Assembly (NCBI GenBank): GCA_023079485.1
Contig: CM041103.1
Span: 10,846,503 to 10,910,502 of the forward strand
Length of the DNA: 64,000 bases
Source of the DNA: Archilochus colubris
Taxonomy: Eukaryota > Chordata > Aves > Apodiformes > Trochilidae
Direction: 5' to 3'
Shown here in pieces: positions 1 through 12,868 of this stretch. A program made the position numbers and the translations under genes. Under the pieces are notes generated by a model. The model was not told the DNA's origin. It searched no databases and worked only from the letters and a program-made list of their open reading frames with translations. Numbering within the stretch: the first letter of the stretch is position 1; every line of letters starts with the position of its first letter.

Positions 1-3000
1 TTTATAAGATACCCCTTCTTTCATCTCGTTGGCTGCTTGTTTTAGCAACATTACTTTTTCTCCAGCTCCATCAGGGCAGCAGCCCAGCCAGCTCCCAGCA
101 ATAACCCTCTGCCATTCAGTGTTTGCACAGCCTCTCCAGTGAAGTGCAGCTTGAAGATCTATAATCAGTGTTACAGAACTGTCATCTATGGATACCTTGT
201 CCCAGGTAGTTATTATGCTTATTTGGAATTTACAGGGAGCATAAGCTTGGGTGTGTATTTAATGTTCAGTGTTCAGGCTGTAGATGCAACTCAGGTTGCA
301 TTAATTATTGGAAAATTAGTAAGTACTTTTGAAGATGAGTTTGTCCTTCTTCCTTCTGTCAAATTCCTTCCAGTGCAGGATTTAAAAGAATAGTTTTGCA
401 GGTTCTTGGTGGTATCTTGCTTCACTTGATGGCTTCATAGTGCTTGATACTGAGAAATCCATCTCAGCTGAAGCTCTGTGGTCTGCTCCAGACCAGAGGA
501 CAGTAATGTGCCTTCATTTTGAAGCACACATCTCAGCGGTGTGTATGGAGGAGGATACACCATGGAAGGCTCTGTCTGACATCAGATCAATGACTTTACT
601 CTGATTTTATTTCCCATATGCATGTTAAAGAACTAAATCCTGGGCTGACTTCCTCTGTGCATCTGATCTATAAAAGCTGATGCAGAAATTGTCCAGATTT
701 TGTAGTTGTAAAAACCAAATACAAAATGGGATGTTGTTACATTGCCTGGAGTGATATTTGTAACTGGGCTTAAAGTATCTGACAATACTGATTGTCAGAG
801 TCCTGGTTGTATAAAGATTTAATTTGGTTACATGTAGCTTTAAAATCTTTGCTACTGGGATGATTACAGGAGTCCAGATAAGGTATTTACCTGCATTTTG
901 AAGAGCTTGAATCTTTCTGAGGCTGAAAATGAACTATGTAGTATAGTTTGGAATCAAGAATAGCATATAGGAAAGTAACTACCATTACCCACACCATGCA
1001 TTCTTTCAGTGGGTAGGTGCAGATGTTTGACTTTGGGAAATTATGTTCAGGGAGGTCCAGGAAACCCCCCAAGTGACCAGCAGACAGTTTGGCACTCATT
1101 GTATCTCATTGGGGATCATCATTTGTCATGAGGCTTTTGTGAAGGAAAGACTAATTTAGTTTTATTGTGTAGATGGACTAGATGTGTCAGCATGTTTTGA
1201 AAGGCTCCTCAGAGTGAACAATTGGGGTGAGAAGTTGTGTATTCTACAAGTCCCCTCCTGCAATAAAAGGGAGGACTGCCTACACTCAACCCACGAGCTT
1301 TTACCCTTCCTCATTCTCCAGAATAACCAAAGACAAGAGAATTTTTTAATGCTGTTAGTGAAAGCTGAGCACATTGCCGTCTGGCTGGAAGGAACTGAAA
1401 GCAGTCCCCTTATTCTTCAGGGCTCTGCCACTGGCCACTGTTTTTCTAACCTTGGCTGGCAAGTAGCTAGGGCAGACACATTTTGGAGGAAGTCCTGGTG
1501 TTGCTTAGTGTTTGGGATACAGGACTATGTGTAAGTGGGGATAAGAAGGGACTTAGTGCAGTAAAAGTGCAGTTGTCATTCTCCCCTTGGAGTGGCTGTT
1601 ACAGATGGCATGGCTGTGAGAGAAATGAAGCCTTAGCACTGCTTCTCTGGACTGCCAATCTGAAGCAAGCTCCCTACAGGTTATCTGCCAGTCCCAAGGT
1701 GAAACTATAGAATTGTTTGCTTTATAGCCTGGTCCTTTCCTTTCTCTTGCTGCATAACCCAAAAGCTTTTTCCTCTCTTTTTTGTCCATGTAGATCATCA
1801 CTGGTCTGAAGCTTTGTGCAGGTGCTAGAAGTGTATTTGCCTTTGCAGCAGAAGGCAGGTTGCTGTGTGTCACTGAGTGTTCCCCTCCCCCAGACCTGCC
1901 TGTTATTTATGCAACATGATCTAAGCCAGAGTGGCTGGGAGCTGATGGTCCAGAGTTCATTTCCAGTTATTATTGCAGTAGTCAGTCTGGTTAGAGGTAC
2001 TCATTTCCAGCACAGAACATATACCCTTTGAAAGCATAAACAAACTCTAGGTCAGTTTTACTTAGCTTCATACCCAAGTGTTTCAGCTGAACAGGACCAG
2101 CAAGCTAGAGCTGAAGCACTGCAAGGAACTGGTTCAGCAGTCATGCAGACCAAGCCAAGTGAGGGCCCTTCCAGAAGAGCAACACAAGGAGCACTGTGCT
2201 CTACACCAGCAGCAGGAGCTTCCCTGTTCAGTCTCTAGAGATGTGGTGAGTACAGTCCCTAGCCTTGCCTCAGCGTGGGTTTGAGCTCCCCACACTTTTT
2301 GACACTTTTCACACTGTTTCAGCAAGGCCAGAGCTGAACACAACACGTGCAGTTCCCTCACGAGGTGGCAGTGGCCCCAGCAGATGTGGCCATGCTGACT
2401 TCAGTGACCTGAGCACTCACCCCTGGCCTCACAACCTGCTCATGCTGTGTGGGAGCAGCTACTGAGTTCACTCATCCTAACTACCACTAGCTGAGCTGGT
2501 CATCTTAACTGCAAGGCTTTTTTTGTTGTATTTTATTATTATCTAGGTTACTCCTAGAAATCCTTCAGAGCCAAGCTCACCCTCAGCCCTGGCTGTGAAG
2601 GCAGGTGTGTTCAGAAGCTGTTGGTGTGGTCTCCTGGATGTGCAATTAAAGAGGCTGAGCCAGGTGAATCACTGCCCTCAAAGTATGAACTTCTAGCACT
2701 GGGGTACCATCTCTGGGGCTTGTACAGCTCCAGCACAGTGGGGCACAGAGTCAGGGTGCTTGGCTACCAGCAGTAAAACCTCCCCCAGCTACACTCTGCT
2801 GCGTGCCAGTGGAGCAGTTTCTCGGATTGGAGGCTGAAAAGATACTTTGTGCAGCTCAGCATCTGAATCTGGGGATGAGACCCTTATGGCAATTCACTTT
2901 CATTGCCCTGTTCAGCTGCTGATCTGTTTGCTGCCCCGGGAAACAGGGGCTCCTGCTGCTCATGGAAACAAACCCATGTCATAGGCTGTTAAATTTAAAA

Positions 3001-6000
3001 GGCAAAGTTTAACAGGGCAGCCAGCCCAAGTGGGGAAGGGTTGCCTCTGAGCTGGACAAACAGGTCACTCAGGTTTCCAGACACTGTCCTGTGCAGCTGA
3101 GCACCAAGGCTGCAGGAGCTGGATGCTCTCAGGTAGGAACAGCACCAGTATTTATAAGCTCAAACTGAAGCTCCCTCAAGTACTGGAGTGTAGCTTTGTT
3201 TAGCAGGAGTCCATCAGAATAGTCACTAAGTTCTCTGCAGTTCAGTTCCTCAACCATTGTCATTAAATTCACAGTTTCTAACTCAGGATAAACAGCTTCA
3301 CCTCGGTGAAGCTACAGCCTTTGGGGAGTCACCAGCTTGGGTATCCTGACCTGACCATTTCTGCCCTCTCTAGGGAACAGAGGTCACATCCTGCTTTCTC
3401 TCTGTAGAGGTGACTCCTACTCTTCCTGTTGCCTCACTCTTTCTGCTTGTGTCCCTACAGGGTAGGAAGGAAGGAGAACCAGTCCAGTACAAAACATTCA
3501 ACACACAGTCAAAGAAACCCAGCAACTGAGCAGCAGCTTTAGAGCAGAGTAAAGCAGGAGAGCTTATGCATGTTGCTCACCTCAGTAACTTAAAACAAAA
3601 TCAGGCAACAAAGGCAACAACTAAAGCCTTTCTGCAACACCTCTCTTCTGCTTCATAGCATTCCCCCACATCCCCCAAACTTATACTTGTCCTTCACCCT
3701 CATTACAAGAACACTGACTCCTACAGTGGGGTGGTCCTGGGGTTTCAGAGAGGATTTTCTACCTGTAAACCATTGCAGGGAAGTCCCCCTGTGTATTTTA
3801 GGTCAGTTGCTGCCTGTTCTACCTCGCTCCTAATTATATAGAAATAAATTTCTCAAACTGTGTTAAAGCTCAGCAATCTTTATCCTACTGCAAACAGCAA
3901 AGTGAATATACCAGGAGTACTTCTGCACTGGAAAACTGGGAGTGGTTTGGAGAAGGGATGCATTCTTCAGCTGAGGATACCTTGGGCAGAATTGGAATTT
4001 CTGGGGTCACTGTAGTGTAGCCTACTTGTGAGATGTGCTTCCCCGGGATGTAGGCAGAGAGGGAAGCTGGGGATGTGTGCCCAATGGGAGGTGCATCCCA
4101 AACCTTGTGCCAGGCTCTCTGCTCCCTCCCTTTGCCCACTTGGAAGTCACCTGCAGATCACAGAAGTTTTCCAGACTGGGATGTTCCCAATTCTGAGGCA
4201 GCAGAAGGACTGACCTGAGGATGTGGAATGCAGAAGGGGAGGGAATTTACATGTTTGCTTTCTGAGGAGAAAAGAGAACTGACCAGAGAAGCCAACAGAG
4301 GATTCCCACTTATCAATGACATTCCCAGCCCTAGAAGAAAGATAAAGAAAACTCCTTTGATCCATTGACTCCCACTTTTTTTTCTGAATTGTTTTAGGAC
4401 TCTCTCTGGAGCTGGGTGGGGGTGAGCTGCTTTCTGCCTGGCAGCTGAATCTCAGCTGTGCTTCCACAGATTTTTCATTCCTGTATTTTGTGACTCAGCA
4501 CATTGCACACAGTGCTCCAGAAGCATTCTGCAGAACTGATGAGCAAACTGAAACATCCATCCCCCCTGCATGGCACAGCATACCAACGTTCTGGTGTGGT
4601 GGGGTTTTTTTCCTCTTGAAGCTTGCTATATAGGTTCAAAGCTTTTTGAACAGGGTGGGTTTTAGTGTGTTTTATTGTCAATGACATTCCTAATATGCAG
4701 TCTCACAGCAGCTTATTAAAATAAAGCTCTCTTGCTGTTTAAAAAGACCGTTTCAGAGAACGTGGCAAGTTGCCACATGCCAGTTAAGCAATTTCCTAGA
4801 GTTGACATATTTTTTTTAAAGTACGGTTTTCTCAGCCATCTCCTTTCTCCATCTTCAGTGCAAGACATAATAATAGCAAATAATTAACAAAAACTACCCC
4901 AGAAGTCAGAAGCCCCCATCCCTGTAGTAACAGCTGTGCATTTGAGGTGAGTTTTTGGGAAACCATGCAAAGCCAGTGCCTGTCAGGGGCATCCCTGCGT
5001 GTTTTGATCATTGTGTAGCATAAAGATCTTCTGACTGTAAAATCTGATCTCTTAGAAACAAATGTTAATATGGAGTGTGGGGGAATATTTGATATCAAGT
5101 ATGGCGTAAACGAAATAAGTCTGAAAAAAACAGGAGTGACCTTTGAGAGACAAAGGAGTTGGTGGCTGCAGTGAAAAGTCTCAATTTAAGGGATAACTCT
5201 GTATCCAGCACTCAGAACTGTCAGTTCGAAAGCAGAAAATGCAACATAGAATCCCTTTGTCTTGCCCCTGCTCCTTGGGAGGGGGGAGTGTTTCCAACAC
5301 AAAATAGCATGCCGGATCCTCACAATGGCTTTTTATTTTCTCCAACGCAGTCACGGTTTTTTTTCTCATTTCTTGTCAGTGCTGCTGAGCTGAGCCCCCC
5401 TGGGCTGGCAGGAGGTGGAGCAGAAAGGCTGAGCCCCAGAGCCTGCTCAGCTTACCCTCCAGTGGATACTCCAGAAGATACTTCAAGACAAAAGGGACCC
5501 AACTAAGCACAGGGAGTGCAAAAGGGCTGCTGAAGAAATACTTGGAAGAGTGTTTGCTAAGGAGACTATGGCATGAGAAGTGGAAGATGTAAAAAATTGC
5601 AAAGCTTGGCAGACAAATGGAATAGAGAACAAGTGTATAAATCACATTATAGAAAGGCTGCTGCAGGCTGATGCTTTGAGATTGTTTTCTGAATCTTGAA
5701 GCAGTCAGGAGTTCTGCGTGGAAGTGAGAACTTTCCTGCTGCAAAAACCTTTTTCCAGTCCTCAGCTGGAGTGGAAAGTCAGGCTCAGATTTCTCAGATT
5801 CTTCATAAAGTAATTTCTCGGCACACAAGCAACATGCTTAAATTCTGATTTGATTTTGCTGTGTTTTGTTTCCTTCCTTGGGTCTGCTTGTAAGCCTAAG
5901 TGCTGCAGAGAACAAGCTGCTAATCTGTCTTATTCCCCAGCCAGTACCTGAGGGGATGGAAGAGGCAGGTTTGTGAATGGATTTTATTTTATAGAGGATT

Positions 6001-9000
6001 CAGAAATAAAAATGGAGATGTTTAGGAAGATAAGGAGAAGAGAAAGGTGAAAAAAGCCCTTGGGATTAGGGAGAGCATCCTAGGCAATAAACTGCTTCAT
6101 TGTAGGAGCGATTCCTTCAGACAGAGCCGGGTGTAAGGTGTTTCCCCATCTGTCTCTGATGAGAGCTGTGTGTGCTCAGTACATTGCAGGATGAGGCTTG
6201 AAATGAAGAGGAAAGGGAAGGGCAAGAATATGACAGGGACCTGGAATTAGTCATTCCTTTCCTGACCTTGCTGAAGGAAATATCTGGCTTTATTTTATTT
6301 TTTTTGCTGTAAACTCCGTTTCTATATTTCTGCTGCAAGTTTAGACATGCACAGATTGGAGGTTTCTTTCCATCTTTCCATCCCTTTCCTATCTCCCCCA
6401 CCAGGCAATCAAATATATTTGAGAGTTCTTTTAGAGATGTGTGCTCCGTGTGCAGGCACAAACCTCCTGGAGAACACTGTCTTAAAGGTGCTTTAAGTTC
6501 CAAGCTTTACAGAGAGATCCGTGAATTGTGACACAGCCCCTACCCCCAAAACATGACCTGGTGTTTCTCCTCCAGATGAGAACCTTTTGTCATCTCCCTC
6601 CCTGTTAATTTATTGTTAAAGATCTTGGGTGAGGGCCAAGACTCTGCTGAACTGGGTTTTGTGAAGCCTTAGCTCTTGAGAGCCAGGTTGTGGACTGATG
6701 GTGATCCTCTTCCAGGTGGTCACCCAGTTTGAACTGGTTGAGATTTTGCTGCTGATACGTCAACAGATATGGGATCTGGGGACCCTGTGGAAGGAATCCA
6801 ATGACTGAGAGAACAGGAGGTGTTCTGTGCTTGGACAGAAGCATTCTTCATAGCTGGGTAAATCCATATGCTTGCTTAATGGCACAGGCACTGAGTTAAT
6901 GAGTGGTTGGGAAACCTTAACAGGTCTGTAGGGCATTCTGGAGTCATGATACTCTGCAGTGTCCACTTTGTGCAGGGGGAAGCATTATCCTTCCTGTGCT
7001 CCAGGTGGAAACAGGTTAAGCCTAAGGAGCATGGCTGAGCTGAAGTAGTGAGATGGGTGCTGGAGAGAAGTCTGAGCTGAGAGGAGGTGGAGCTGGAGAT
7101 GTGATGTGGCAGCAGCAGGGTTGTGCTCAGCAAACAGTAAGTACAATTCTTAGTCTTGCAGAGCATTTCTCCATCATTCTGTTGCAGTTGTGTCTTCAAG
7201 TTAAAAAGGAAGGGGGGGGGGCATTCATTTTTAGTGTGCAGTGGGTGTGAAATCTTTGATATTTAAGCAGAAAACTTCCTGCAGCTGTATTAGGCCTCCC
7301 TAGGATGAAATTTTTGAGAGAATCATGTTATCAGGCACAGGGAACCACTTGACTGTGCAGCTTCATCCTCTCAGTCTTAGCTGGGGAGGCCTCAATTGTG
7401 TGTTTACAGCCCTCAGTTGCTGGGATTGTGAAAAAGAAAGAAGGGGAGAGAAAAGGGGTGGTATGTGGCCTCCAAGTGACCCAGAAATTATGCTGTCTGC
7501 ATCATCTGACAAAGCAGAAATAACATACTGTAGTGTTTGGGCAGTGGCTATTGTGTCAGCCTCAGGCAGGACTGAAGGTTCAAAGGAAAATCCATCTGTC
7601 TGGTGTTCCAGCTCCCCATCCCTCTGCTTCTCTGTGCTTCTATTTACTAGTTTCTCTTAAGGCTATTTTTTTCTTCCCCCAGAGCATACCTTGTCTTGTC
7701 TGTACACTGTTCTGGTGGCTTGTGCTGGTTCCTGTTCCTCAGGGCTCAGTTCAGCAGCACACTGAGAAACTATTTCCTTTCCTTTTATAAGGAATCCAAA
7801 AGTCCTCTCAGCCTGGACACCCTGCAGGGGCTCTGTCACTTTGGGGAAGTTTGGGAGATAAGACTCCAGCTGACTCCTGCATTATCTGAGTGTTCCCAGT
7901 GAAAGCACAGATGGGAAGGATGGGTTTCTGTGTGGTCGAACGGAATGTTCTATGAACAAACAGGTCTGGATGAGTTCTCACTGCAAAATGAGCATATGTC
8001 ATGTTCAGAGGGTACAGACCCACTCGTGGTTTCACCAGGCAGATTGGGTTTTATCCAGTCAGTAACAGCTTTGGTTTAGTTCTCCCTGTCCTGGAACAGT
8101 CCACATTGTTACACAGGTATCTTTACACCTGTAGGTGCAACAAGCTGGTCCTCTGAACACAGAGGGAAATGAGAGCTCCTGAGACTTCAGCTGCTGCCTG
8201 GTGATGCTGTGATCAGATGATGGTAACAACCCGGGTAGCCAGGGGCATGCAAATGAGCTTGAAAACAGCTCAGTGCTGGGCTGTGTGGCCCACAGGAGCT
8301 GCAAGTACAGTCGATTTGCTGTTGGTTAAAGGGTACTGCACTGTTGCTTTGAATCTGTTCTGGATGGTTGACTGGGCAGCCAGGCCTGCTGAAGTGCCTT
8401 GCCCTGTGCCTGCAGATCCCTGGCTGAGCTGAGACTAGAAGCTGTGTCTTGTGATCCTCCATCCATCTGCTCCTGGCTCTGTGCACAGTCCGCAGAACAG
8501 ACTTGAAGAACCTCAGCACTTTTTCTGCAAAGTGGTTCTGTGGCCTTTTCTTCTCTGGTCAGGAACTTCATCCTCATGGATTTCTTTGGATCTCCTCTGG
8601 CTTCACATGCAGGCTCAACAGCACTCTGACCACAACCAGAAACTGCCCTGATTGCTGCATTCCAGGGGAGGTTCTCATCTGGACACACTGAGCATTGCTG
8701 CATTTCAGTTTTTGCCTTTGCATCGATCAACTCAGTTGCACTTTTCTTTTTTAACTCAGATGACTTTGAAAAAGTGTCCTGAAGTACACTCACACTGCGG
8801 CTGTCTCTGAATGATTGTTGAGATCTTTATCGGTTTCTCACGTGGTTGCTGAGCATGACATTAAAGACAAATTTGGCAAGTCAGATTCTGACCTTTTTAT
8901 GTTCTCTTCAGTGCTCAGGTGGCTCAAGAGTATTTTTCTGTGGGGGTCTGACTTAGGGTTTGTCTGTATAGTGGCACTGGGGAAAATAGGTAAGGCAGCT

Positions 9001-12000
9001 AAGGTGTGAGGTGAGCCCACTTTCACTGATGACTCCTGGTACTTTCCCCAGTGTCCCATGCAGATAAACTCCAAGATCAGAAGTTTCGTCTGCTGTTTCA
9101 GGAGGCAGCAATGCAGAACTTCCCTCACTGTGCAAGACACTGACCCAGCTGGTGCAGTGTCCTGCAGCAGCAGCTCTTGTTTGATGCTTCAAAGAGTGCA
9201 GGCCTTGCCCTCTGGGTCCTCTTCTTGGCAGGTGATTAATAGAGGAGTTCCTGATTAATTCCTGTCTGAAGGAATGATGATTTACATTTCTCTTAGCCAC
9301 ATGTGAGAGCTGGGTCATACATTGATCTGATCCTTTTAAAACTTCAGCCACCACTTGTTAAATTGCAAGGCAGTTAAGTGGTTGTAGGCTTGGAAGCACT
9401 GGTGTAAGCTCCTATTTATCATCTTTTCAAGTGCTGCCAGACTCCCTGAGATTTCATCTCCTGCGACAGGAGAAAGAGGATCTGCTCTTGAACATGTGCT
9501 TGATTTGTTGATGGAATTATGACAATTGTTTGGTTTGGATATTGCAAAAACCCCTCTTCTAAACATTGCATATGTTTCAAGTCATCAAGAAAAGCCGTAG
9601 GCACCAGTGAGCAGAACATTAAGTTTTGTGAAAATGTGAGAACGTGGCATTTGGTAGTGAAATCTATGAGCCAATCACACTGGGTTTCAAACTTGATGTT
9701 CTGAAGGAATCTCAGCTGGCACTTGGGTTTGGCAGGTTTGCCCAAACACCTAGGGCCTGAGTCTCACACGTGCTGTAAAGGGATGTTACCTGAAAAAGCA
9801 CTGGAAGGAGATACATGAGCACCCAGGTCCATGCCTTGCAGCTCTTGGAGCAAATGAGAAGTGGGTGTCTTGGCCACCAGCTTCAGCAGACAGAGAGGAG
9901 GGCTCTGCTGGAGCACACCCTGTGAGCAGCCCCGTCCTCCAGCTGCTCCATATCCTGTCTCTTCTTGTTGGTTCCCATCTCTGCGGGTTTCAGGCAGTTG
10001 GAGTATCACTGCTTCTGTTGTGGGGTTTGCCATTTGTGATGAGTAGGATGTGCTGCTTGGCAAGCAGGCAGTGAACAGCTTACTACTGGCTTTATCTCTC
10101 TGTCTAGTTTGTGGTTGGAGACCTGCATGTTGTTTGTGGGTTTTTATGTGCGTCACTGAACCCAGAAGTTTTATTATATTCTCAGAAAAGGATTTTGCAA
10201 CAGCTCAGCTATTAAAGCCAAGCCATGTAGTTTAGTTAAAACTCTAGGCAGGAAATAACAAAATTAAATTCATCCTAGGGGAGAAGCGTGGTGCATGTAG
10301 GGTGGGAAGAGAATGCAAATACACTATTTATAGGACATGGGGAAAACAAATTTGAACTCGAGGAGTAAAGGCAAAGGAGTGATCATGGGAAGAGCAGAGG
10401 TGCTGATCTGAAATGCTCAGATCTCTACTGTCAGACCTGCTCCTCCATTTTTAGTTATATTTTGTTAAATCCCAGAGAAGAAGAGAAGTTTGACATTGAA
10501 TTCTATGCTGCATACAGTACCTTCCAGCAGTATCCTTTTAGGAGTTTATGCTCTGGATCAGACTTGTCAAGTGAAAATACTCAAACCCATATTTTTTTAA
10601 GAAATATGAAAATAGCTGAAGACAGTGCCAGCTCCGGGGAGTTTGTGAGCCAAACAGGCAGAGCCCAGTGCTGCATGGAAAGCAGACAGCTCTGAACCTG
10701 CTCAGGGTCAGACTGCAGGTCCATGGCAGAGCTGAGAGTGGAGCCTGGCCCTTGGAGCCAAGGTCCTAACTCCTGAAATGTGTTGCTTCTGGTGTTACAT
10801 TGAATTGGTGAGGAGAACTTTTATGAGGAATGTGCCTCAAGAATAGCCCTCCTCAGAGCAGCAGTCCTGGTGACTGCAGACTAGAAGAGCATGATGGGGG
10901 GCACACACATTTTGTATAGTTTCATTTTCTTTTACTCAATTTGTGATTTTTAGTTTATAAATAGATGCTAAGCCCTCCTTGCCTTCCACTGTGGTTTTTA
11001 AAACCTATTCCCACACCTTCTCTTGCCACTCTCAGTGCTTGCAGTTCCCTGCTTTTCCTGTGCTACTTTTAAGGAGTTTGCATATAATTAGTGTTACATA
11101 TAACTAAGCATGGTGCTCTAGCTTTGTAGAGTATGCTGGTACCTCCTCCTTTTTTCAGGAGAATAAATCTTGCCTGATGAGAGGTGATGCACTAAAGTAA
11201 CAGAGCCAGGCTGAGGAGCTGAGCTGCTGGTTTGACACGTGGGCCTGTCACAGCTGGCTGTACCCATTTCAAAATCATGTGCAAACAATCTCACTTCTCT
11301 CCCTGAGTGCTCAGCAACCTTGAGGTATGCCCTGGAATGGGGAAGGGGTGAGGTGACCTGGGGGAAGGAGCAGCAACATGCCACAGCACCCTGGGAATTC
11401 TACATACCACAGCTTACTGATGTGCAGCTGACTTGTTTGCCTTGGCTGGATTTTGTGGTTGCAGTTTGTGCACATCATCACTGAACCTTGCTTGGAATGG
11501 CCTCCAGAAAAAGAGAAGGTTTGGGTGATTTCAGTCTTCCTTCCCCTTTCCATGACATATCTATTGCACTGCTGGGAAGCTATTTTTGATTTATGTAGGC
11601 TGACTTCTGGCATATTGGGATGTCCCAAAACCCAGCTACCAAGAAGGGAAAAAGCACAATGAGCAGTGGGAAAGATGTAAAGCCAGCACTTAGCAGAACA
11701 CCTGCAACAGCATCTCCAAGCTCATTTCTGAGCACACGTAGTGCAGGGCTGTGCACAGCTGAAGGTGTAGAAGAGCAGAGCTGACAGCAGAGAACAGTGC
11801 AGGCAGAACAGGCTGCAGGCTGTTCAGGAGCCAGGCAGTCACCCGAGCAGATGGCACTGTGCTGAGGACCAAATGATGTGGCTCTAACTGGGACTGAGGA
11901 CATGGATCAGTAGTGCCCAGGCCTCTGCTGAGCCTGCCCTGCCCTGCAGCATGGGGCCTGACCAGAGAAAGTAGAGCAAGGGTGGAAAAAAGGAAGTACT

Positions 12001-12727
12001 ATCATCATCCTCTTTTTATAAAAAGAGGTACTGATTCTGAGAACGATTAAGTGGGATTTCCAAGGTAATTTCTTTTAGGTCTCTTGCTCTAAAGACATGT
12101 TAGGAAGTTATGGTTAAAGGGCTCCTCTAATCTCAGCTGGGTGGCTAGAGTGTACATACAAAGGGATGGGCTGAGGCCTCCTGGACATCTAAGAGTGGCA
12201 CTGCTTTGCATTTCTGCAGCCCTTGCACAAAGAGTTCAGATCACTTTTCTTTGTATCAACCCACTTTTTGACAAATCTCAAACTTTGTGACACTTCTGTC
12301 TGAATTCAGAACTGTGTGGGCAGACAAACCTTGTTACACCTGACAGTTGTGAGGAGCTGCATTGCTCATGAAACAAAACCCTTGGCTAACTCTACAGGAA
12401 GCACAGCAAGAAATGCTCTGCTAACAGCTGCTGGCTTCCTCCTGACCCAGAACTGGTGGATCTGCTGCAAGAACACAACTGACCTCCAAGAACCATCCAG
12501 TGCAGTGATGGGGTTTAGAGAGGAGTCCTGCAGGGATGGGCCCTGCCAGGTCCTGCCTTCTGCTGGAATGTCGTAAAGGTGCTGGGGGGGAAGGCAGTGT
12601 GTCACTTTTATGCCATGAAGGAGCCCCAGTCACAACCAGCATCCCCTTGTCTGGGTCCTGTACAAACGCTGCCCAGGAAGGTGCAAATGCCAAGGAGCTT
12701 AACTCTTTACTTTCTGGATCCCAACAG
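1..12727 (+). other. KSR1 intron (5' boundary outside window)
   Basis: No exon with KSR1 similarity was found here. In particular I did not see the exon that precedes CA1 in mammals. Open frames in this stretch are short, overlap on both strands and have no conserved motif. It holds a perfect 20-bp palindrome at 12009-12028 and otherwise ordinary intronic DNA. Confidence 0.7.
12009..12028. repeat. Perfect 20-bp palindrome
   Basis: CCTCTTTTTATAAAAAGAGG equals its own reverse complement. It lies in a KSR1 intron. It could form a hairpin; no function is known. Confidence 0.8.
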
Positions 12728-12868
12728 GTGAAACTGATTGACTACATCCACAGACAGCGGCAGTGCAAGCTGAGTGTGCCCCTGAGTGACAGGACAGCAG
12801 AGCTCAACAGCTACCCAAGGTTCAATGACTGGCTGGACATTGTCAATGTGAGGAAAGAAGTTGTACAG
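12728..12868 (+). CDS. KSR1: KSR1 exon: end of CA1 region
   Basis: 47 codons, phase 0 at both ends, flanked by caacag and gtaagg. It encodes [17 protein letters not shown] and [25 protein letters not shown] sequence, matching the coiled-coil/SAM-like CA1 region that in mammals helps KSR1 bind BRAF and membranes. It is the most 5' KSR1 exon I can find here. Confidence 0.93.

Noticed and set aside
139..393. 84-codon frame at the window start
   Set aside because: No homology recognised and no exon context; taken as intronic.
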